Assembly (NCBI GenBank): GCA_030610915.1
Contig: JAUWQS010000104.1
Location: 1-6,233, forward strand
DNA: 6,233 nt
Reading direction: 5' to 3'
Source of the DNA: Pseudomonadota bacterium
Lineage (GTDB): Bacteria; Desulfobacterota; Syntrophia; Syntrophales; JADFWA01
Positions 1-4,894 of this stretch are shown piece by piece (within the stretch, counting starts at the first letter, position 1; every line of letters starts with the position of its first letter). Under the pieces are notes generated by a model. It saw nothing but the letters and a program-made list of their open reading frames with translations. It did no database searches and was not told where the DNA came from. The position numbers were made by a program, and so were the translations under genes.

Positions 1-23
1 CCCCTCTCTCCGCCAAATCTCAT
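1..23 (-). CDS. possible 5' end of a gene leaving the left edge
   Basis: Read on the minus strand, positions 47 to 36 give AAAGGAGGTGAT, a nearly full-length complement of the 16S rRNA 3' tail. An ATG follows at 23-21 and opens a frame beginning MRFGGERG that runs off the window. The spacing from AGGAGG to this ATG is about 16 nt, longer than ideal. A closer ATG at 36-34 gives only the pentapeptide MQGQR, whose TGA overlaps the ATG at 23 as ATGA, so it could be a coupling leader. The gene would lie just downstream of the exported protein at 99-698 and in the same direction. Only the ribosome binding site supports it, and the product cannot be named. Confidence 0.3.
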
Positions 24-76
24 CTTTGTCCCTGCATCACCTCCTTTATATTATGTTATGATTTTTAAAACCCTTC

Positions 77-99
77 GACAGGCGAGACGCCTGTCCTAC
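77..99. repeat. GTAGGACAGGCG palindromic repeat, copy 1
   Basis: This is an 8-bp perfect stem GACAGGCG / CGCCTGTC around a 3-nt loop (AGA), followed by CTAC. It is the same unit as the copies at 1323-1345, 1640-1662 and 1692-1714, which have loop GGA or its complement. It sits at the 3' end of the minus-strand gene and its last base is part of that gene's TAG stop codon. Read on the minus strand, GAAGGGTTTT follows the stem, so it could also act as a weak transcription terminator. Confidence 0.85.
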
Positions 100-698
100 T
101 ACTGTGTTGTCGCATTGTCAAAATGAACCCAGTAACCCTTATGCGCCCCATCCACATCCAGCGATACATAGCAGCCCGTGTTGGTAAAGGATATCGACGT
201 GAATGTCGGGGACAGACGATGGCCGTCTATGGGGCTGCCGGCGGCGATATCGCCGCTGAAACTGTTGAAATTCGCCGCGAGAGAACCGGTCATATCCGCC
301 GTTCCGAACTTCACGCTCTTCAGGCCGCGCGTCGCCGGATCGGCTATATTTTCAAAGACCGCCTCAGCATAGATGCCCGCAACGGCCAGGTCTTCCGTGT
401 CCGAGCCGAGCTGAACATTTGTCCAGTCCTCGTCCCAGCCTGTCGTTGTTCCATCATCATAGTAACCAAGCTTAAGGGAGTCTATATCCGTATATGTCCA
501 GGTATTGATGTCAAGGTCGGCACGGGCGACTCCGTTAGCGAGGGTGAAGCTGGAAAACCCGTAGGCAACGATACCTGCAAGGTCTCTATCGGCCAAAACC
601 GCCATTTTCGCAGATGAAGCCGCCGGAATGAGCAGCATCAGCGCCGATGCAATTAGAGACACCCTCCAAAAGGATACTGATTTTTCTCGATCGGCCAT
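99..698 (-). CDS. secreted hypothetical protein with signal peptide
   Basis: A 199-residue protein. I chose ATG 698 because GGAGGG lies 8 nt upstream (712-707) and a signal peptide follows at once. The frame stays open to an ATG at 812, but that extension is translated from the 15-bp tandem repeat at 754-794 and has no ribosome binding site near its start codons. Residues 1-12 are charged and polar, 13-27 are hydrophobic, and ASSA-K at 27-31 looks like a signal peptidase I site. The mature part starts MAVLADRDLAGIVAYG, reminiscent of the 'L.D..L..I.GQ.G' opening of small exported proteins such as the DUF6160 type; this likeness is from memory. The rest is rich in Asp, Thr, Ser and Gly, has one cysteine after the signal peptide (near the C-terminus) and no further membrane segment, suggesting a periplasmic or surface beta-rich protein. 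The function is unknown. The last codons and the stop abut a palindromic repeat. Confidence 0.75.
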   Translation of the reverse strand: MADREKSVSFWRVSLIASALMLLIPAASSAKMAVLADRDLAGIVAYGFSSFTLANGVARADLDINTWTYTDIDSLKLGYYDDGTTTGWDEDWTNVQLGSDTEDLAVAGIYAEAVFENIADPATRGLKSVKFGTADMTGSLAANFNSFSGDIAAGSPIDGHRLSPTFTSISFTNTGCYVSLDVDGAHKGYWVHFDNATTQ

Positions 699-753
699 TT
701 TGCCCGCCCTCCGCACATCCCTGAGCCGGTTTATAATGCAACTGGTCATAAAA

Positions 754-794
754 CGTGAATCGTTGAACCGTGAACCGCTGAACCGTGAACCGTG
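754..794. repeat. 15-bp tandem repeat (CGTGAACCGCTGAAC)
   Basis: There are about 2.7 units of CGTGAACCGCTGAAC: 754-768 (two mismatches), 769-783 and a partial unit at 784-794. Because 15 is a multiple of three, the repeat stays open in several frames and creates false ORF extensions on both strands (for example repeated SRF on the minus strand). It lies in the presumed 5' leader of the 99-698 gene. Confidence 0.85.
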
Positions 795-819
795 CCCCTC
801 TGCCCTGCGCATTTACGCA

Positions 820-846
820 TTTATATATACGCAATTTGTATGCCAA
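820..846 (-). promoter_or_regulatory. possible sigma70-type promoter for the exported protein
   Basis: On the minus strand, TTGGCA (846-841) and TATAAA (825-820) are separated by 15 nt, slightly short of optimum, with an A/T-rich stretch between. Transcription from here would give a leader of about 110 nt that includes the 15-bp tandem repeat. The call rests on motif matches only. Confidence 0.3.
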
Positions 847-1040
847 AAAAAGAAGAAATCCGGGGAAAATACCTCAACTTATTGATATTCAAAGAAAAGA
901 ATCTTCCACCCCCTTCCGGGCAGGGATCCTCATCCTGAAAAAGATGTGTGATTTTTTGTCTTTTTGTGTAATATTCTACCTATTTATCCTGAGAATGGGT
1001 ATCTTTCGTTTGGTTAGTGATTGGGTTGGTTTTAAAAAGG

Positions 1041-1060
1041 TTGACAGTCTCGTAAAAAGT
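1041..1060. repeat. interspersed 20-mer, inverted partner at 1600-1619
   Basis: The reverse complement of this segment is ACTTTTTACGAGACTGTCAA. Positions 1600-1619 read ACTTTTTACGAGCGCGTCAA, identical at 17 of 20 positions. The pair therefore forms diverged inverted copies bracketing about 540 bp of other repeats. Confidence 0.7.
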
Positions 1061-1066
1061 TCCGCT

Positions 1067-1114
1067 ATGCCGACCTGTCTGCGTGCTGGTACACACAGGC
1101 AGGCACGTCGGCAT
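1067..1114. repeat. 48-bp imperfect palindrome
   Basis: The outer arms ATGCCGAC (1067-1074) and GTCGGCAT (1107-1114) are perfectly complementary. The inner part pairs imperfectly (CTGTCTG against CAGGCAG, with GCAC extra on the right arm). It looks like a REP-type unit and ends 4 nt before the duplication that flanks the MITE-like element. Confidence 0.75.
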
Positions 1115-1118
1115 TACA

Positions 1119-1271
1119 ATGGAACAGAAATTTACAAACTGAAAAAATCCCCCCTGTCCCCCCTTTACAAAGGGGGGGATTCAATGAAGTCCCCCTTTGT
1201 AAAGGGGGATATAGGGGGATTTTATAACACCAAATTATGCATCGTATTGAGTTTGTAAATTTCTGATGGAA
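1119..1271. mobile_element. MITE-like element with 16-bp TIRs and ATGGAA duplication
   Basis: The terminal inverted repeats CAGAAATTTACAAACT (1125-1140) and AGTTTGTAAATTTCTG (1250-1265) are perfect. They are flanked directly by ATGGAA on both sides (1119-1124 and 1266-1271), as expected of a target-site duplication. The element proper is 141 bp. Inside are two inverted C/G-rich arms: about 1143-1179 (CCCCCCTTT-AC-AAAGGGGGG) and about 1190-1224, joined by a short loop. It has no coding capacity, so it would depend on a transposase elsewhere. The left arm matches the in-gene palindrome at 2434-2480. Confidence 0.75.
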
Positions 1272-1322
1272 AATAACTTGCTTTTAATGCCGGGTTGCAT
1301 TCATTTTTATAGACAGTTGACA

Positions 1323-1345
1323 GACAGGCGGGACGCCTGTCCTAC
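1323..1345. repeat. GTAGGACAGGCG palindromic repeat, copy 2
   Basis: A perfect stem GACAGGCG / CGCCTGTC with loop GGA, followed by CCTAC-type sequence ending CTAC. It has the same orientation as copies 1 and 3 and stands alone between the MITE-like element and the next hairpin. Confidence 0.85.
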
Positions 1346-1431
1346 ACCGTGGCGCGGGTTGCATGTTTTGCCCATCATACTCCGGCGTGGAGAATTTCGG
1401 ACATAATGGCTTTTTCTGTAAAATCTGCCTT

Positions 1432-1490
1432 TTCCGGCTTGTCCGGGTCAGGGACATGCACGGACAAACGAGTTTGTCCATGCCACCCGG
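1432..1490. repeat. nested hairpin repeat, CCGGCTTGTCCGG and GGACAAAC family
   Basis: TTCCGGCTTGTCCGGGT (1432-1448) has a perfect inverted copy at 1764-1780. Within the segment, GGACAAAC (1462-1469) pairs with GTTTGTCC (1472-1479) over a 2-nt loop, and CCGGGT (1443-1448) can pair with ACCCGG (1485-1490) to close an outer stem. A reduced relative starting AACCCGGAC is present near 5839. Confidence 0.75.
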
Positions 1491-1599
1491 CGCGGCATTC
1501 GGCTGAAAAATCTTGCATATCTTTGGCAATATGAAATATAAAAGAAGATGGTATTCTTTTCATCCTGTTCCTCTACCGCCATGGGGAAGGGGAAATCTG

Positions 1600-1619
1600 A
1601 CTTTTTACGAGCGCGTCAA
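1600..1619. repeat. inverted partner of the 1041-1060 repeat
   Basis: Reads ACTTTTTACGAGCGCGTCAA, 17 of 20 identical to the reverse complement of 1041-1060. Confidence 0.7.
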
Positions 1620-1639
1620 TATTTATACGAAGCGATTTT

Positions 1640-1714
1640 GACAGGCGGGACGCCTGTCCTACACCGAAGGCGGGGCAGGACATCACACACAGTAGGACAG
1701 GCGTCCCGCCTGTC
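1640..1714. repeat. paired, head-on GTAGGACAGGCG palindromes (BIME-like)
   Basis: Copy 3 (1640-1662) and copy 4 (1692-1714) are perfect reverse complements of each other over 23 bp and are separated by 29 nt. Each is itself a hairpin (8-bp stem, 3-nt loop). A fragment (TCGCCTGTCT) follows at about 1720. Two inverted REPs in close spacing are the arrangement known as a BIME, usually mobilised by RAYT (REP-associated tyrosine) transposases. None is encoded here. Confidence 0.85.
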
Positions 1715-1763
1715 TCCGTCTCGCCTGTCTTGTGCTGCTCACGTTATTCAGGCCACCTTCCTA

Positions 1764-1780
1764 ACCCGGACAAGCCGGAA
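1764..1780. repeat. inverted copy of 1432-1448
   Basis: ACCCGGACAAGCCGGAA is the exact reverse complement of TTCCGGCTTGTCCGGGT at 1432-1448. Together they bracket about 315 bp that includes the BIME-like pair. Confidence 0.8.
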
Positions 1781-1813
1781 GAGCTGAAAGCTAAACGGTA
1801 ATATAATAAGTTC

Positions 1814-1866
1814 GGGTAGGGGCGACTTTAGTCGCCCATACCGGGAGGTTAAAACCTCCCCTACCC
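1814..1866. repeat. double hairpin inside a GGGTAGGGG / CCCCTACCC clamp
   Basis: Two perfect 8-bp stems lie side by side: GGGCGACT-TT-AGTCGCCC (1820-1837) and GGGAGGTT-AA-AACCTCCC (1843-1860). Outer arms GGGTAGGGG (1814-1822) and CCCCTACCC (1858-1866) are complementary and overlap both inner stems, so alternative folds compete. A unit of the same style, GTAGGGGCAACC...GGTTGCCC, lies at 5867-5892. Confidence 0.8.
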
Positions 1867-1878
1867 TGATTTATTGAG
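1848..1878. repeat. 31-bp repeat upstream of the TPR gene (inverted copy at 4592-4622)
   Basis: This 31-bp stretch (starts GTTAAAACCTCCCC, ends GATTTATTGAG) is the exact reverse complement of 4592-4622. The two copies flank the TPR membrane protein gene, about 140 bp before its start and 6 bp after its stop. Confidence 0.85.
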
Positions 1879-1981
1879 AAATCAGCTAAATTCTTTTGCC
1901 ATTTTTGCAAGAATTTCACGACTAAGGGACTAAACCCCGTGCCCTGGTGTCTTAGTGGCTGAGTAGTTACGAATTACTAAG

Positions 1982-2018
1982 AAACTCCCTCCCTTTTTGG
2001 GAGAGAGTCAGGGAGTTT
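1982..2018 (+). promoter_or_regulatory. 5' leader hairpin that can cover the ribosome binding site
   Basis: AAACTCCCT (1982-1990) is perfectly complementary to AGGGAGTTT (2010-2018), which contains the GGAG ribosome binding site (2012-2015) of the TPR gene. A second small hairpin, CTCCC-TTTTT-GGGAG (1989-2003), overlaps the first by two bases. The fold could limit translation initiation. No ligand-binding riboswitch class is recognisable. Confidence 0.45.
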
Positions 2019-2020
2019 GT

Positions 2021-4585
2021 ATGCCGGTCGACAGCATGAAAATAACCGTCTTGCGCGCGCTTTGCGTTATTGCGCTCATTTCTGTCTTCGGGCTTGCCGC
2101 TTATTCCAACACCTTAAATGTCCCTTTTGTCTTTGACGACAAACCGAATATCACGAAGAACCCTTATACTCGTCTGGTCAATCTCGACCTTAACGGCATC
2201 TGCGCCGGCGCTAAGGGCCCGTGTTCACATCGCCCGATATCCTATGTCAGTTTTGCCCTGAATTACTACCTTGGGCAGTATGATGTAAAAGGGTATCATA
2301 TCGTCAATATCATCATCCACATCATAAACGGGGTACTGATCTACCTCTTTGCATCCATCACTCTGAGGCTGGCAGGCATGGGCGCCGGGCCGCTCACGAC
2401 GAGCGCCGGTGGTCAGCCGCCACAACGAAACATAAAAATCCCCCCTGACCCCCCTTTAAAAAAGGGGGGATGGGAGGGGGCACATATAAGCACCCTTCCG
2501 GCCCTTATCGTCGCCCTGCTGTGGCTTGTTCACCCCGTTCAGATCCAGTCGGTGACATATATAGTCCAGAGGATGAACAGCATGGCGGTGATGTTCTATA
2601 TGGCGTCACTGCTCTTTTTTATTCACGGCCGGCTTGCCCTGGCCGCCCGCGGGAGCGCCTCGCCGGGGCAGACCCGCAAAACCGCAGAGAAGGCCGGACG
2701 GGCGGCAGGCAGGCGGGCATGGGCGCTCTTTGCGGGCTGCTTCGCATCGTGGCTGACGGCCCTTGGGTGCAAGGAGATAGCCGCCACCCTCCCCCTTATT
2801 ATCCTGCTCTACGAATGGTATTTTTTTCAGGGCGCTGACCTCAAATGGCTGAAAGACAATCTAAAATACCTGCTGATATTAATTGCCGTCACAGGTGTGT
2901 GCGCCATCATATATTTAGGGGGAAACCCTCTCGACAGCATCATGGCCGGATATGCCAAGAGGGATTTTACCCCGGTGGAACGTGTATTGACCCAGTTTCG
3001 TGTGGTCGTGCTGTATATCAGCCTGTTGTTTTATCCACATCCCTCAAGGTTCAATCTCGACTATAACATAGCGATATCTCACGGCCTTTTTGATCCTGCG
3101 GCCACCTTCCTATCGATGGTGGCCATCTTCGCCTTAATCGGTCTTGCCCTCTACCTCGTCAGAAAAGAGCGGCTGTTATCCTTTTGTATCCTGTGGTTTT
3201 TTGTCAACCTGATCATGGAATCGTCCGTCATCGGCCTGGAGATGGTCTTTGAACACAGGCTCTATCTGCCCTCGATCGGCTTTTTCCTCTTTTTCACATG
3301 CGTCGTCTTCCGGCTGACGGCGTATCTTTTTAATAAACCCCTTTTGAAAAAGGGGGGGGTTGCCCTGATAATCTTTGTCCCGATATGCTTTCTGCTGACG
3401 GCGGCCACCTGCGAGAGAAACAGGGTATGGCAGGATGAGATTACCCTGTGGACCGATTCCGTGAAAAAATCACCGGATAAGGCAAGACCTCACCTTAATC
3501 TTGGAAGAGCTTGCGCCGAAAAAGGTATGACGGATGAGGCCATAGCCGAATATCAAAAGGCCCTGAAGATCGACCCTGATTTTGCAATCGCGCATAATAA
3601 CCTTGGGAATGCCTATGTCAGAAAAGCCATGTTTGATGAGGCCATAGCCGAATATCAAAAGGCCCTGAAGATTGAACCTGATTTTGCATTAACATATAAT
3701 AACATTGGGAGCCTTTACAGGGATAAAGGTCAACTGGACGAGGCCATAGACCAATATCGAAAAGCGCTGTCAATAGCGCCGTGCCTGGCAGAGGCGCGTG
3801 TTAATCTTGGGATCACCTATAAGAAGAAAGGCATGACGGATGAGGCCATAGATGAATATCAAAAGGCCCTGAAGATTAAACCAGGTTTATCAGAAGCGCA
3901 TTATTATCTTGGGAATGCTTATGACAGTAAAGGCATGGCGGATGAGGCCATAGATGAATATCAAAAGGCCCTGAAGGTTAAACCGGACTACATAGAATGC
4001 CGTAATAATCTTGGAAATATTTATGATAAGAAGGGGCTGTTGAAAGAAGCTGTCGGTGAATACCGGGAAATCCTGAAGATCAACCCTGATAATGCAATAG
4101 CCCTCTTTAATCTTGGCAATGTTTACAAAAAGAAAGGCATGGTAAAAGAGGCCATAGCGGAATACCGGAAGGCCATCGAGATAACGCCGGATTTTGTGGC
4201 TGCCCATTATAAGCTTGGAAATATCTATAAAGACAGCGGACGGACGGACGAGGCCATAGCCGAATATCAAAAAGTGCTCTCAATCAAGCCCGATTCCGCT
4301 GCAGCCCTGAACAACCTGGCGGTTGTATATATGATGAAAGGGGAATATGAGAAGGCGCTTCCCCTTCTGAAGAAAAAGACAGGGCTCGATCCCGATGTCG
4401 TCGATGCCTACTATAATATTGCCTGCATATACTCCCTGCAGAACAGGGTGGAGGAGGCCGTTTTCTGGCTTGAAAAGGCCATCGACAGGGGGTTTAAGGA
4501 CTGGAAGTTACTCCGGACAGACAAAGACCTTGATAATATCAGGGAGGGGGCTTATTATAAAAGGGTTGCGGGGGGCAAAAATTGA
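2021..4585 (+). CDS. polytopic membrane protein with ten C-terminal TPRs, TMTC/GT-C-like
   Basis: An 854-residue protein. I start it at ATG 2021 because GGAG lies 5 nt upstream; a TTG at 1997 and an ATG at 2036 are alternatives with poorer sites. Residues 1-465 hold about 12 hydrophobic segments. The first loop has FVFDD (36-40), placed like the acidic pair of GT-C glycosyltransferases. Other landmarks are YHIVNIIIHI (92-101), HPVQ.QSVTYIVQR (171-184), CKEIA.TLPL (250-259) and EHRLYLPSIG (411-420), all recalled from bacterial relatives of animal TMTC O-mannosyltransferases. Residues 487-827 form ten uninterrupted 34-residue TPRs, mostly DEAI.EYQKALKI.PD, followed by a usual array end (LDNIREGAYYKRV). 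It probably transfers a lipid-linked sugar to an envelope acceptor bound by the TPRs; donor and acceptor are unknown. Residues 138-153 and about 440-447 are encoded by C/G palindromes, the first lengthening the loop between segments 2 and 3. It stands alone, convergent with kdsA. The architecture is certain; the enzymatic role is inferred. Confidence 0.9.
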   Translation: MPVDSMKITVLRALCVIALISVFGLAAYSNTLNVPFVFDDKPNITKNPYTRLVNLDLNGICAGAKGPCSHRPISYVSFALNYYLGQYDVKGYHIVNIIIHIINGVLIYLFASITLRLAGMGAGPLTTSAGGQPPQRNIKIPPDPPLKKGGWEGAHISTLPALIVALLWLVHPVQIQSVTYIVQRMNSMAVMFYMASLLFFIHGRLALAARGSASPGQTRKTAEKAGRAAGRRAWALFAGCFASWLTALGCKEIAATLPLIILLYEWYFFQGADLKWLKDNLKYLLILIAVTGVCAIIYLGGNPLDSIMAGYAKRDFTPVERVLTQFRVVVLYISLLFYPHPSRFNLDYNIAISHGLFDPAATFLSMVAIFALIGLALYLVRKERLLSFCILWFFVNLIMESSVIGLEMVFEHRLYLPSIGFFLFFTCVVFRLTAYLFNKPLLKKGGVALIIFVPICFLLTAATCERNRVWQDEITLWTDSVKKSPDKARPHLNLGRACAEKGMTDEAIAEYQKALKIDPDFAIAHNNLGNAYVRKAMFDEAIAEYQKALKIEPDFALTYNNIGSLYRDKGQLDEAIDQYRKALSIAPCLAEARVNLGITYKKKGMTDEAIDEYQKALKIKPGLSEAHYYLGNAYDSKGMADEAIDEYQKALKVKPDYIECRNNLGNIYDKKGLLKEAVGEYREILKINPDNAIALFNLGNVYKKKGMVKEAIAEYRKAIEITPDFVAAHYKLGNIYKDSGRTDEAIAEYQKVLSIKPDSAAALNNLAVVYMMKGEYEKALPLLKKKTGLDPDVVDAYYNIACIYSLQNRVEEAVFWLEKAIDRGFKDWKLLRTDKDLDNIREGAYYKRVAGGKN
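2434..2480. repeat. in-frame palindromic repeat inside the TPR gene
   Basis: CCCCCCTTT (2449-2454 plus TTT) and AAAGGGGGG (2461-2469) form a 9-bp stem with an AAA loop, preceded by AAAAATCCCCCCTGA and followed by TGGGAGGGGG. Over about 38 bp it differs from the left arm of the MITE-like element (from 1143) at only three positions. In the gene's frame it reads I-K-I-P-P-D-P-P-L-K-K-G-G-W-E-G, residues 138-153, in the loop between two membrane helices. Confidence 0.85.
3338..3359. repeat. second, shorter C/G palindrome inside the TPR gene
   Basis: CCCCTTTT (3338-3345), one G, then AAAAA and eight G form a hairpin of the same style as 2434-2480. It encodes K-P-L-L-K-K-G-G, close to P-P-L-K-K-G-G of the first, in the loop between predicted membrane segments 11 and 12. 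It may be a trimmed copy of the same element, or chance convergence in a Lys/Gly-rich loop. Confidence 0.5.
3479..4396 (+). repeat. nine 102-bp tandem coding repeats (TPR array)
   Basis: Nine consecutive 102-bp units encode 34-residue TPRs without any indel; a tenth, more diverged unit follows to about 4501. Units 1, 2, 4 and 5 share long stretches of near-identical DNA (GATGAGGCCATAG.. then GAATATCAAAAGGCCCTGAAG), which indicates recent duplication or gene conversion, while units 6-9 have diverged in sequence. Confidence 0.9.
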
Positions 4586-4639
4586 TATCAGCTCAATAAA
4601 TCAGGGTAGGGGAGGTTTTAACGTATCAGCTCAATAAAT
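4586..4639. repeat. 16-bp direct repeat after the TPR gene
   Basis: TATCAGCTCAATAAAT occurs at 4586-4601 and again at 4624-4639, starting on the base after the TGA stop. The first copy continues into CAGGGTAGGGG and the second straight into AGGGG, as if six bases had been lost or gained. Confidence 0.8.
4592..4622. repeat. 31-bp repeat downstream of the TPR gene (inverted copy of 1848-1878)
   Basis: Begins CTCAATAAATCAGGGTAGGG and ends GGTTTTAAC; the exact reverse complement of 1848-1878. It carries half of the double-hairpin module seen upstream (GGGTAGGGG plus GGAGGTT). Confidence 0.85.
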
Positions 4640-4884
4640 AGGGGATTACATTTTTAAAGTGTTGGTCTCGATCCACGGTAAGCGTTTACTGAACATTGAA
4701 ATTAGAAAATAGAAATTGGAAATTCGGCCTTCATGCTTTTGTACGGCTCGACTGAGCTTGCCGAAGTCTGTCAACTCGTAAACTCGTTTTATCTCTCCCA
4801 AATTTCTACTTTCCAATTTCAAGCTGTGAACGGCTATGACCCACAATCATTTTTACATACTTGGGTTGGCCCCTATTTATTGAG
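4630..4884. repeat. 255-bp segment bounded by 15-bp inverted repeats
   Basis: CTCAATAAATAGGGG (4630-4644) and CCCCTATTTATTGAG (4870-4884) are perfect inverted repeats. They enclose a second inverted pair at 4696-4717 and 4800-4822 (TTGAAATTRGAAARTAGAAATT, about 20 of 22 matching) and a further repeat-like string GCTCGACTGAGCTTGCCGAAG (4747-4767). No open frame of note and no transposase. This fills most of the gap between the TPR gene and kdsA. No flanking target duplication is evident, so I call it a repeat rather than a proven mobile element. Confidence 0.6.
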
Positions 4885-4894
4885 ATAATACCTT

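Larger units (their letters stand above)
813..1996. other. 1.2-kb intergenic region made largely of interspersed repeats
   Basis: I see no convincing gene here. The open frames are short, lack ribosome binding sites and are partly translations of repeats. Positions 850-1040 show nothing recognisable. From 1041 onward, repeat units listed separately follow one another. An A/T-rich imperfect hairpin lies at 1888-1916 (AAATTCTT... / ...AAGAATTT). No tRNA cloverleaf or CRISPR-like array is visible. Confidence 0.7.

Noticed and set aside
34..48. ATCACCTCCTTTA resembles the 3' end of 16S rRNA on the plus strand
   Set aside because: The preceding bases do not match the conserved 16S end (no AAGGTAACCGTA or GGGGAACCTGCGG), so this is a strong Shine-Dalgarno sequence on the minus strand, not rRNA.
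123..617. 164-codon open frame on the plus strand opposite the exported protein
   Set aside because: It lies antisense to a frame with a signal peptide and good ribosome binding site, and its own sequence shows no domain or plausible start site.
785..1258. 157-codon open frame on the plus strand
   Set aside because: It has no ribosome binding site, starts in the 15-bp tandem repeat, and its second half is a translation of the palindromes and the MITE-like element (KSPLSPLYKGG...). The composition is not protein-like.
1284..1529. Open frames on both strands in the repeat region
   Set aside because: They translate the GTAGGACAGGCG and GGACAAAC hairpins (for example RTGVPPV), with no initiation signals.
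1041..1878. CRISPR array or integron attC array
   Set aside because: Units differ in sequence and spacing, there are no regular spacers, and no cas or integrase gene is in the window.
1997..2020. TTG 1997 as start of the TPR membrane protein
   Set aside because: It lies inside the leader hairpin and would place GGAG inside the coding region; ATG 2021 has GGAG at 5 nt spacing.
3890..4270. Antisense open frames opposite the TPR array, with repeated IFGYGL motifs
   Set aside because: Their repetition simply mirrors the 102-bp coding repeat on the opposite strand.
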